Source: an uncultured Ruminococcus sp. (lineage in GTDB: Bacteria; Bacillota; Clostridia; Oscillospirales; Ruminococcaceae). Taken from it: a stretch of 7,555 nucleotides of DNA. The translations under genes were made by a program, and so were the position numbers. The notes beneath the pieces are model-generated. The model saw only the letters and a list, made by a program, of their open reading frames with translations, ran no database searches and was not told the DNA's origin. Of the stretch, positions 1 to 6,152 are shown one piece after another. Location of the stretch: the NCBI GenBank assembly GCA_902464115.1, contig CABQIF010000106.1, positions 1 through 7,555 of the forward strand. Reading direction: 5' to 3'. Each line of letters opens with the position of its first letter. Position 1 is the stretch's first letter.

Positions 1-1200
1 ACCGAACAGAATGCCGACCACCATAGAGAATAAAACGGCAATGATGGCAGCAGCCGGACTGATTGCAACCGGAACTTCCGCCAGTTTTGCAATGATACGG
101 GACAAACCGATCCCAGCGATCACGCCCAACAGACCGCCGACACTGGTCAAAACCGCCGCTTCTGTCAGGAATTGGAACAGAATATTCCGTTTCTTTGCTC
201 CAAGAGCCTTTTTCAAGCCGATTTCACGGGTGCGTTCTGTTACGGATACCAGCATGATATTCATAACGCCGATGCCGCCGACCAGCAGGGAAATACCAGC
301 AATGTAAATCAACATCGTGTTGGTCGAGCTGCTGAGTTCCTGCAAGGATTTTGCCTGTTCCAAAAGGTCTTTGCTCTTGTACTGAATGGTTTCACCCGTT
401 CCGGAAACAGAAATTCTGCCGTTCAGAATATCCGCTGCCTGTTTGCCGACAGTTGTCATCGCATCGGTTTCCGTTGCCTTCAGCAAGCAGTTCTGCGGTT
501 CATCATATTGAAATGCCGTCGGCCATGCACCATCCGGCAAAAAGACTTTTCCCACCGTGCTATTTGCATACAAATGATAGTCATCAATGGACTGAATGAC
601 CGGTTCAAAGGTGCTGCTCTGGACAACCGTTCCAATGACTTTGAACGGCATCCCGTTGATGTCAATGACAGAGCCGATGGGATTCGCACCAGCGAATAAA
701 CTCTGTGCAGCATCTTCGTCTAAGATGGCAACATTGTTGCCGTTGGTATAATCGGCATCCCGAAAGCCCTTGCCGGATTGCACATGATAGCCGGCAGTCT
801 GAAAATAATCCGCATCAACGCCCCAGACAGAACCGCCTTCCAGCTTGGTATTCTGATAGAAAATAGAATCGCAGTAGCTTCTTGTTCGATACAGAGAAAC
901 AGCAGAAACATCTTCAATGGCGGATAACTGTGCTTTTACTTGGCTGGAAATCACCGGAACACCGGACGGAAGTCCTTGATACTGCAAATCCAGCTCGTAT
1001 TCGCCCTGATAGAGGGAAACGGTAACGGTACGATTTCCAGCACCGACCAGATTACTTTTGATTTGCTCGTTTGTTCCCCGAATGGTGGAAACGATTGCAA
1101 TAATGGCAGCAATCCCGATGATAATGCCCAGCATCGTCAAAATAGAACGGATTTTATGGGCAAAAATGCCCTGAATGGATAATCGAATATTTTCCAGCAT
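1..1200 (-). CDS. MacB-family ABC transporter permease (FtsX-like), C-terminus cut by window edge
   Basis: Membrane subunit of a MacB-type ABC exporter, expected to couple ATP hydrolysis by the neighbouring ATPase to movement of a substrate at or across the membrane. I read an uninterrupted frame of 400 codons from the ATG at 1200 down to position 1, with no stop. The N-terminus (MLENIRLSIQGIFAHKIRS) and first membrane helix (about 19-38) are typical of the family. They are followed by an extracytoplasmic MacB core-like domain (about 40-290). A second helix (about 297-320) leads into the conserved cytoplasmic motif TERTREIGLKKALGAKKR (321-338), then helices at about 345-370 and 383-400. MacB permeases without a fused ATPase are usually slightly over 400 residues, so only about 10-25 residues should be missing. 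The start is supported by AAGGAGG with a 7-nt spacer; that Shine-Dalgarno overlaps the TAA of the upstream adaptor, 12 nt away. It is the last visible gene of the export operon. Family assignment is secure; the substrate is unknown. Confidence 0.93.
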   Translation of the reverse strand, partial: MLENIRLSIQGIFAHKIRSILTMLGIIIGIAAIIAIVSTIRGTNEQIKSNLVGAGNRTVTVSLYQGEYELDLQYQGLPSGVPVISSQVKAQLSAIEDVSAVSLYRTRSYCDSIFYQNTKLEGGSVWGVDADYFQTAGYHVQSGKGFRDADYTNGNNVAILDEDAAQSLFAGANPIGSVIDINGMPFKVIGTVVQSSTFEPVIQSIDDYHLYANSTVGKVFLPDGAWPTAFQYDEPQNCLLKATETDAMTTVGKQAADILNGRISVSGTGETIQYKSKDLLEQAKSLQELSSSTNTMLIYIAGISLLVGGIGVMNIMLVSVTERTREIGLKKALGAKKRNILFQFLTEAAVLTSVGGLLGVIAGIGLSRIIAKLAEVPVAISPAAAIIAVLFSMVVGILFG

Positions 1201-1212
1201 GATTTGCCCTCC

Positions 1213-2976
1213 TTACCACTGTACTTCTTCTGTGTCTTTGGTGCGAACGCCCTCTTTGACATCTTTTCCGTATGGGAAGCAAAGACGGTCGGTTTCGGAA
1301 ACACCGCTCTTGATTTCGATTTCAGAACCGTACCGAATTTTTCCGGTTTGAATCCACTGTTTTTCTAGTCGGTTCTGGTCGTTCGCTTTCATGACGTAAT
1401 ACTGCCCGTTTTCCTTGCGGACATATTGCAGCGGTAAATAGAAGGTACTGGTGTCGGCTGTCTCTTGCAGCGAGAGCGAAAGCCAGCTGCCGACAGCAAT
1501 ATCATGTTGTTCGCTGGTTTCTGCTTCAAATGTGTAAACGCTGCTGCTGGGGTTTTCATCATAAGGAGCACTGCCATCCGTTTCCGGAATATCGTCAACT
1601 TCCGTCACAGTCATGGTGAAACTGTCGCCTGTATCATAGGACATCGCTTGAATTTCCGTGCCAACTTGCAGTTGATTCAGATTCCATTCGCTGATCGTGC
1701 CCTTTACCTGTAAACCGCCAGAGCCTTGAATGACCAAGTACGGTTTTGTTTCTGCTTCTTTTTCGGTGAGGTCGCTGTGAATTTCCGTGACAACGCCATC
1801 GATCAGACTGCGTTCCATGCCGTCATCCTGTTTTTTCTGAGCAACTTCATAATCCAAATCAGCAGATTTTTTGGTAAATTCCAACGTTTTAATTTTAGAC
1901 TGCTGCTTTTGAATCATCTTGGACAGTTCCTGAGCAGAGTACATGTAATCTTCGGATTCGCCGCCTGAATCGCTGCCATCCCAGAAATCGTTGTCAAAGT
2001 CAAAATCTTCATCGCCCCAGTCTTCTGCTGAGCTGCTGCCGCCTGTTCCCTGCATCTGAAAAATGCCGAAGGAAACCTGCTTGAAATCAACGGAAACCAT
2101 GCCATCTTCTGCAACAGAAACGCCCTGATTCACTGCCCAGTCCGTCAGTGTTTCTGGCAGGGCAGACCCTTGAATCAGCCAGCGGTATCCATCCCCCGGC
2201 ACGATAAAACGGGCATAGCTGTTGCTCTGCTGCAATTCCAGGAGCAGATCCGCTCCCACGATCGTATCGGACTCACAGTAAAAATCATAGGGATGTTCCA
2301 TTGAACCATCGCCCTGCGAGGCATCCTTCATAATGCTGTGCAGGTGTCCGTCATCCGGCTGTGTTGGTTCTTCGGTTGGCTCTTCCGTAGGCTCGTCTGT
2401 CGGGTCTGTTGATTCAGTATCGTCTGTTTCATTCGTTGGTTCTTCATCGGTTGTAGGGGGTTCTGTCGTTGGAAAGACAGGTGCAACAACTTCTCCAGCA
2501 GTCGGTTCTTCTTCCAGATCGGGTTCTTCCGGCTCATAGTCGTCTATCATGTCATACGCCTGGTCTTCTGCTGGGTGCAGGGATTGCAGGCGTTCCAATT
2601 CTTTTCTTGCCTGCCGCAAGTCATCTTCTGCTGCATCGACCGCATTCTTTTTCTCCTGAACAGCCAGTTTCAGAGCCGTGGTATCATAGGCAATCAGCGG
2701 TGTTCCGACTTTGACTTTGTCGCCCTTTTTGACCAGAACCGACTGCACGACCTGATCTTTTTCCAGTATGACATTTTGTTTGCTGCCGGTAATGACTGTT
2801 CCATCAATGGTTTTTTCGCTGCCATAATCATAGCCCATCATGTTGACAACAGGGGTAACATTGACGACCCGTTTTTCATTTTTGGACTTTTTATAGTAGG
2901 CAGCACCGCCAACACTGCCGCCGCCAACCAGCAGCACACAAACAATGCTAATTGCGAGTATTTTTTTCCGTTTCAT
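1213..2976 (-). CDS. HlyD/MacA-type adaptor (membrane fusion protein family) with a large insertion in its coiled-coil hairpin
   Basis: A 587-residue extracytoplasmic adaptor anchored by an N-terminal helix (MKRKK, then hydrophobic about 7-27). Lipoyl-like half-motifs occur at about 75-98 (VLVKKGDKVKVGTPLIAYD region) and 389-416 (LIDGVVTEIH). The beta-barrel follows at about 421-505, and the membrane-proximal part carries the typical SGVSETD and KEGVRTK motifs (557-580). The two hairpin arms (about 101-133 and 346-385) are separated by about 210 inserted residues. These comprise an acidic and Pro/Thr/Glu-rich stretch (135-209), a compact region with one Cys and several Trp/Tyr (211-310), and a Ser/Gly/Asp/Glu-rich stretch (312-345). 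MacA-like proteins are usually about 370-430 residues, so this one is unusually long. The start overlaps the ATPase stop in ATGA, with AGGAG 8 nt upstream. It is probably a divergent paralogue of the first adaptor in this operon. Export cargo is unknown. Confidence 0.92.
   Translation of the reverse strand: MKRKKILAISIVCVLLVGGGSVGGAAYYKKSKNEKRVVNVTPVVNMMGYDYGSEKTIDGTVITGSKQNVILEKDQVVQSVLVKKGDKVKVGTPLIAYDTTALKLAVQEKKNAVDAAEDDLRQARKELERLQSLHPAEDQAYDMIDDYEPEEPDLEEEPTAGEVVAPVFPTTEPPTTDEEPTNETDDTESTDPTDEPTEEPTEEPTQPDDGHLHSIMKDASQGDGSMEHPYDFYCESDTIVGADLLLELQQSNSYARFIVPGDGYRWLIQGSALPETLTDWAVNQGVSVAEDGMVSVDFKQVSFGIFQMQGTGGSSSAEDWGDEDFDFDNDFWDGSDSGGESEDYMYSAQELSKMIQKQQSKIKTLEFTKKSADLDYEVAQKKQDDGMERSLIDGVVTEIHSDLTEKEAETKPYLVIQGSGGLQVKGTISEWNLNQLQVGTEIQAMSYDTGDSFTMTVTEVDDIPETDGSAPYDENPSSSVYTFEAETSEQHDIAVGSWLSLSLQETADTSTFYLPLQYVRKENGQYYVMKANDQNRLEKQWIQTGKIRYGSEIEIKSGVSETDRLCFPYGKDVKEGVRTKDTEEVQW
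1942..2577 (-). other. Inserted segment inside the second adaptor (linker, compact domain, acidic linker)
   Basis: This covers residues about 134-345 of the second adaptor. It sits exactly where the two helices of the hairpin should join, at the end that touches TolC in Gram-negative relatives. The central part (about 211-310; DNA 2346-2047) contains HPYDFYC (228-234) and GDGYRWLIQG (261-270) and reads as a mixed alpha/beta soluble domain. It is flanked by low-complexity acidic tethers, the second being DWGDEDFDFDNDFWDG (319-334). I do not recognise the domain by name. I have an unverified impression that other clostridial adaptors carry comparable inserts. The boundaries are my reading of composition and are approximate. 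Confidence 0.7.
2353..2472 (-). repeat. Degenerate Pro-Thr-Glu/Asp codon repeat
   Basis: Residues about 169-208 of the second adaptor are built from degenerate short units such as DEPT, EEPT, EEPT and TEPPTTDEEPT. At DNA level this gives recurring imperfect 12-base units. The composition is that of an extended extracellular spacer, comparable in style to the Pro/Thr-rich linkers of Gram-positive surface proteins. The copy number could vary between strains by slippage. Confidence 0.75.
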
Positions 2977-3647
2977 CCGACCTGCTCCTCTCCCAGTCTA
3001 CCATCCCGAATGGTGAGAATGCGTTCTGCGTGCTGTGCAATTTCCAATTCATGCGTAATCATGACAATGGTCACACCAGTTTTATGCAACTCGTGGAACA
3101 GTTCCATAACCTGTTCACCGGAAGCGGTGTCCAAAGCCCCTGTTGGTTCATCGGCAAGCAGTAATTTTGGATGGTTAATCATTGCCCGTGCAATGGCAAC
3201 ACGCTGTTTTTGTCCACCAGATAGCTGTGTGGGCAGGAATGAGACCCGGTCGGCAAGTCCGACTTTTTCCAGTGCTTCCCTTGCCCGTTCCCGTCGAACT
3301 TTTGGCTTTACGCCGGCATAGAGCAGGGGCAGGGCAGCGTTTTCCAGAGCAGATTGCCGAGGGAGCAGGTTGAAATTCTGAAAGACAAACCCGATTTTTT
3401 CGTTACGGATCTGCGAGAGCATATTTTCTGAACAACGGCTGACTTCTGTTCCATCGAAGAAATAGGAGCCGCTGGTTGGCGTATCCAGCAGACCAATCAG
3501 GTTCATGAGGGTGGATTTCCCAGAACCGGAAGGCCCCATGATCGCAACAAATTCCCCGTGGGCAACATGAAATGTAATATCATGCAGCACAGGAACGGTA
3601 TTTTTGCCTTGCTGGTAAGCTTTTTCGATGTGTTCCAGTTTCAACAT
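2973..3647 (-). CDS. ABC transporter ATP-binding protein, MacB/LolD type
   Basis: Cytoplasmic ATPase of 224 residues that would power the MacB-type permease encoded in the same operon. All nucleotide-binding motifs are present: Walker A GPSGSGKST (38-46), Q-loop Q90 in FVFQNFNLLP, signature LSGGQ (142-146), Walker B LLLADEPTGALD (162-173) with the catalytic Glu at 167, and the H-loop His at 199 in MITHE. The length is normal for the family. I chose the ATG at 3647 (MLKLEHIEKAY) because it gives the standard N-terminus and has AGGTGA 7 nt upstream. An in-frame ATG at 3674 would add nine untypical residues and lengthen the overlap with the upstream adaptor. The 3' end overlaps the next adaptor's start by 4 nt (ATGA), which implies translational coupling. 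No motif is degraded, so the protein should be active. Confidence 0.96.
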   Translation of the reverse strand: MLKLEHIEKAYQQGKNTVPVLHDITFHVAHGEFVAIMGPSGSGKSTLMNLIGLLDTPTSGSYFFDGTEVSRCSENMLSQIRNEKIGFVFQNFNLLPRQSALENAALPLLYAGVKPKVRRERAREALEKVGLADRVSFLPTQLSGGQKQRVAIARAMINHPKLLLADEPTGALDTASGEQVMELFHELHKTGVTIVMITHELEIAQHAERILTIRDGRLGEEQVG

Positions 3648-3654
3648 ACCGGCA

Positions 3655-3660
3655 TCACCT
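3655..3660 (-). promoter_or_regulatory. Ribosome binding site of the ATPase gene, containing the upstream stop codon
   Basis: On the minus strand, AGGTGA lies 7 nt before the ATG at 3647, and its TGA is also the stop codon of the first adaptor. This site decides the ATPase start in favour of 3647 over 3674. It also suggests that ribosomes ending the adaptor re-initiate directly on the ATPase gene. Confidence 0.75.
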
Positions 3661-4956
3661 GCCTGACGCTGCATCTTCCGCAGCTGCTTCTTCGGTTTCT
3701 TCCATCATCGGTTCTTCTTGCTCATACATGGAATCTTCCATTGGCTCTTCGTCTGAGAGATCGCCATCTGTTTCACCATCGCTGAGATTATTGGCATTGG
3801 TGGTAGTTTTCATGCCCTCCTTGTAATCGTCTGCCGGATAGGCAATTAAATCGGTTTCAGAGAGTCCGCTTTTCAGTTCAACAATGCCATAATCGTCATC
3901 GGTATCGCCGAGCGTTACCGATTTCTTTTCCAGTTCGTGTTTGCTGTTGGATACCCAGACATAGCTGTTATCGCCATCCTGTACCAGGTAATCCTGATAG
4001 AGCCAGATGCCAGTATGTCCGCTATTCTGTCCAACATCTGGTTCAATGAGAACGTGTTGCCCGAGCAGAAGCCCGTCTGCCTTGTCCAGCTTGATATAGA
4101 ATGCATATTTGGAGGCGGTGTTGTCCGAAGAACTGCTGCCATACATCATATCATTGTTGGAATTTTGTTCTGCCTCTGTACCGATTTCTGTGACGGTTCC
4201 TGTCCAGTACTGTTCCGGATTGATACGGGAACGAATCACCATCTTTTCCCCCGTTGACACCATGCCGAGCTGCTGTTCGCTGAGTGTTCCCTTGATGCGA
4301 TAGTTTCCGCTGGCGGTAATGGTCATAATGACATCCGTTCCATCTGCCTGCATGGCTTCCGGTGTCTTAACGGTTTTTACAATGCCATCCATTTCAGCAG
4401 TTACCTTTGCATTGTCAATGGCGTTTTGCTGCTTTTGCAGGGCAATATTTTTCACCTTGATGTCATATTGTGCCTTGTCGATGTCAGTTTGCAGGGATTG
4501 AATTTGTGTGGTATAGGAAAGCTGCTGATCCGCATCCGCATTTGCCTTTTCCGATTCCAGCTGTTGAATTTGCTCCTGATAGGATGCAATTTGATTGTTC
4601 AGCTGTTCCACTTCAATTTGTCCCTGCTCTAAGTCCAATTGCATGGAGGCAACATCATACAGGAACAGCGGTGTTCCTTTTTTCACGGTGTCGCCCTCTT
4701 TGACATAGGTTTCCGCAATGGTTTTCGAGGTGTCCGCCTTAATTTCTTTGGTTTCCTGTGCTTCTGTGACACCACTGTAACACAGGGTGGTCAAGTCCGG
4801 GTTGGCAGCGTTCAGCTCTGCAACTGTGCTGACATAGACCGCTGCGGCAGATTCTGTTTCTGCTGTTTTGCGGTGACGCAGCCAGATTCCGCCGCCAGCA
4901 GCGGCAAGCACAACAACGGCTGCAACCAACGCAATGATTTTTTTTGATGTTTGCAT
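3655..4956 (-). CDS. HlyD/MacA-type adaptor (membrane fusion protein family), first gene of the export operon
   Basis: A 433-residue extracytoplasmic adaptor for the ABC exporter. It has a basic N-terminus and a membrane anchor (about 7-26). The first lipoyl half-motif is YVKEGDTVKKGTPLFLYD (84-101), followed by a coiled-coil hairpin rich in Gln, Glu and Lys (about 104-185). The second lipoyl half is AEMDGIVKTVKTPE (187-200). The beta-barrel is at about 218-305 and the membrane-proximal part ends in SGLSETDLIAYPADDYKEGM (363-382). The final stretch of about 40 residues (391-433) is very acidic and Met/Glu-rich, an uncommon tail. The hairpin is uninterrupted, unlike that of the operon's other adaptor. 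The start is supported by AGAGAGG 9 nt upstream and by a strong promoter about 60 bp further on. A run of eight A falls in codons 4-7. Family assignment is secure; its partner at the hairpin tip is unknown, because a monoderm has no TolC. Confidence 0.94.
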   Translation of the reverse strand: MQTSKKIIALVAAVVVLAAAGGGIWLRHRKTAETESAAAVYVSTVAELNAANPDLTTLCYSGVTEAQETKEIKADTSKTIAETYVKEGDTVKKGTPLFLYDVASMQLDLEQGQIEVEQLNNQIASYQEQIQQLESEKANADADQQLSYTTQIQSLQTDIDKAQYDIKVKNIALQKQQNAIDNAKVTAEMDGIVKTVKTPEAMQADGTDVIMTITASGNYRIKGTLSEQQLGMVSTGEKMVIRSRINPEQYWTGTVTEIGTEAEQNSNNDMMYGSSSSDNTASKYAFYIKLDKADGLLLGQHVLIEPDVGQNSGHTGIWLYQDYLVQDGDNSYVWVSNSKHELEKKSVTLGDTDDDYGIVELKSGLSETDLIAYPADDYKEGMKTTTNANNLSDGETDGDLSDEEPMEDSMYEQEEPMMEETEEAAAEDAASGR

Positions 4957-4986
4957 GTTCCAATTCCTCTCTGTTTTCTATTTTTT

Positions 4987-5011
4987 GGTGTTGTATATCG
5001 AGTGCTACACC
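4987..5011. promoter_or_regulatory. Hyphenated inverted repeat over the leftward start site (possible operator)
   Basis: On the plus strand GGTGTTG (4987-4993) and CTACACC (5005-5011) are inverted repeats matching at 6 of 7 positions, separated by 11 bases. The element begins just after the leftward -10 box and covers the expected transcription start. That placement suits a repressor of the GntR, PadR or TetR kind that senses an exported compound. No such regulator gene lies in the window, so this remains inference. It could also be a weak leader hairpin or chance. Confidence 0.35.
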
Positions 5012-5014
5012 CAA

Positions 5015-5043
5015 AGTATAGCATAGCGGATTTTCGTTGTCAA
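5015..5043 (-). promoter_or_regulatory. Sigma-A-type promoter of the ABC export operon
   Basis: On the minus strand, a perfect -35 box TTGACA (5043-5038) is followed by a 17-nt spacer and the -10 box TATACT (5020-5015). Transcription should start near 5008, giving a leader of about 50 nt before the first adaptor ATG at 4956. No other promoter of comparable quality was noticed inside the operon, so all four genes are probably driven from here. Confidence 0.85.
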
Positions 5044-5089
5044 CCCCTTTTTGAAAAATGAAAATCAAATGGGAAATTTTCCGGTTCTA

Positions 5090-5118
5090 TTGCATTTTTT
5101 CTGGAAAACTGTTATAAT
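5090..5118 (+). promoter_or_regulatory. Sigma-A-type promoter of the MoxR operon, extended -10
   Basis: A weak -35 TTGCAT (5090-5095), a 17-nt spacer, and a perfect -10 TATAAT (5113-5118) preceded by TG at 5110-5111, which makes an extended -10. The start site is expected near 5125, giving a leader of about 57 nt. Its -35 box is 46 bp from the -35 of the divergent export operon, so the two promoters are back to back in an AT-rich spacer. Confidence 0.8.
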
Positions 5119-5135
5119 AAATACCAGAAAAATAC

Positions 5136-5160
5136 GCAGTCTGCGATTTCTACAGACTGC
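5136..5160 (+). promoter_or_regulatory. Perfect 8-bp stem-loop in the MoxR leader
   Basis: GCAGTCTG (5136-5143) and CAGACTGC (5153-5160) are exact inverted repeats around a 9-base loop. The stem lies between the predicted start site and the AGGAGG at 5170-5175, leaving the ribosome binding site free. There is no following U-run, so it is not an intrinsic terminator. It may stabilise the mRNA 5' end or be an operator on DNA; the sequence does not decide between these. Confidence 0.6.
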
Positions 5161-5181
5161 TGCAAAAACAGGAGGCAATTT

Positions 5182-6147
5182 ATGCAGACAAATCCACAAG
5201 AATATGTGCAGCAAATGAACCGCATCATTGCAGAAGTCAAGAAAGCAGTGGTCGGGAAAGATGTTTTGATTGCAAAGATTCTGCTTGCCGTACTGGCAAA
5301 CGGGAATGTATTGATGGAGGACATGCCGGGGGTTGGAAAGACGACCATGGCACTGGCATTTTCCAGAGCTCTTTCTCTCTCTTATAAGAGAATGCAGTTC
5401 ACGCCGGATGTGCTGCCGTCTGATTTGACGGGCTTTTCGATTTATCAAAAGAGCACAGAAAAATTTGTCTTTCAGCCGGGAGCATTGTTCTGTCAGCTGT
5501 TCTTAGCGGATGAGATCAACCGAACTTCCAGCAAAACGCAATCTGCTCTGCTCGAAGCCATGGAAGAACATTCCGTCACCATTGATGGACGTACTTATCA
5601 GCTGCCACAGCCGCATCTGGTCATTGCAACACAAAATCCAATCGGTTCTGTCGGGACGCAAATGCTGCCGGAATCGCAGATGGATCGCTTCATGTTCCGG
5701 TTGGAGATGGGGTATCCAAACTTAGAAGACGAGATGCAAATTCTGCGAACCCGTCATGACGGAAACCCGTTGGAAACCGTGCAGCCAGTTGTGGATAGTA
5801 ATACCTTGCTGCAGATGCAGCAGGCTGTCCGCTCGGTCTATGTAGATGACAAGATTTATTATTATATCGCCAGTCTGGTGCAGGCGACCCGGAATCATCC
5901 AGATGTTCTGCTGGGAGTCAGCCCAAGAGGTACACTGGCTCTGACGGATGCCGCCAAGGGCATGGCATTTATGCGGGGGCGGAATTATGTTGTGCCGGAA
6001 GATGTCACAGCGATTTTTGAAGATGGCTGCAATCACCGGATTTTGTTGAAAAATCATACCAACCACACGCAGGCTGTCCGGCAGCTGATTCAGGAATTGA
6101 TTCAAACCGTACCCGTTCCGAAACCCACCGCTGCACAAAGGCGGTGA
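5182..6147 (+). CDS. MoxR-family AAA+ ATPase
   Basis: A 321-residue cytoplasmic AAA+ ATPase of the MoxR group, whose members act as chaperone-like factors that remodel or activate partner proteins, often DUF58 or VWA proteins encoded next to them. Visible motifs are Walker A DMPGVGKTT (47-55), Walker B FLADEINR (107-114) with D110 and E111, sensor 1 ATQNP with N152, LPESQMDRF (162-170) with a candidate arginine finger at R169, and sensor 2 GVSPRG (245-250). The C-terminal helical lid fills about residues 200-310. Length is normal. The segment after ATQNP reads IGSVGTQ in place of the classic IEQEGTY, which I take as a lineage variant. The start has AGGAGG with a 6-nt spacer and is the first gene after its promoter. 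The gene ends in TGA overlapping candidate starts of the DUF58 gene, so the two are coupled. Confidence 0.95.
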   Translation: MQTNPQEYVQQMNRIIAEVKKAVVGKDVLIAKILLAVLANGNVLMEDMPGVGKTTMALAFSRALSLSYKRMQFTPDVLPSDLTGFSIYQKSTEKFVFQPGALFCQLFLADEINRTSSKTQSALLEAMEEHSVTIDGRTYQLPQPHLVIATQNPIGSVGTQMLPESQMDRFMFRLEMGYPNLEDEMQILRTRHDGNPLETVQPVVDSNTLLQMQQAVRSVYVDDKIYYYIASLVQATRNHPDVLLGVSPRGTLALTDAAKGMAFMRGRNYVVPEDVTAIFEDGCNHRILLKNHTNHTQAVRQLIQELIQTVPVPKPTAAQRR

Positions 6148-6152
6148 TGCCG
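6139..6152 (+). promoter_or_regulatory. Coupled stop, ribosome binding site and alternative starts at the MoxR/DUF58 junction
   Basis: AGGCGGTGA (6139-6147) contains the MoxR TGA (6145-6147) and lies before three in-frame start candidates: GTG at 6144, ATG at 6147 and ATG at 6153. Spacing from the GGCGG core is adequate only for 6153 (8 nt), so I prefer that start. The other two would add three or two residues and do not change the protein call. Confidence 0.6.

Noticed and set aside
480..917. Short minus-strand frames suggesting a broken or frameshifted permease
   Set aside because: The true permease frame is open from 1200 to 1 without interruption; the short frames are in other phases.
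2333..2539. Plus-strand frame giving a Ser-Gly-Val repeat protein
   Set aside because: It is the mirror image of the Pro/Thr/Glu repeat codons of the second adaptor and has no independent support.
2575..3321. 248-codon plus-strand frame across the ATPase and second adaptor
   Set aside because: It lies antisense to two genes with full, well-placed family motifs; its translation is compositionally odd and matches no family I recognise.
5071..5081. Near-palindrome GGAAATTTTCC between the two promoters
   Set aside because: Short, AT-rich and imperfect; expected by chance in this kind of spacer.
5153..5165. Possible terminator in the MoxR leader
   Set aside because: The stem is not followed by a U-run and a gene with a strong ribosome binding site follows immediately.
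6143..6152. GGTGATGCCG shared with the start region of the ATPase gene (minus strand, 3659-3650)
   Set aside because: Only ten bases, and both copies sit where stop, Shine-Dalgarno and start signals overlap, so convergence is enough to explain it.
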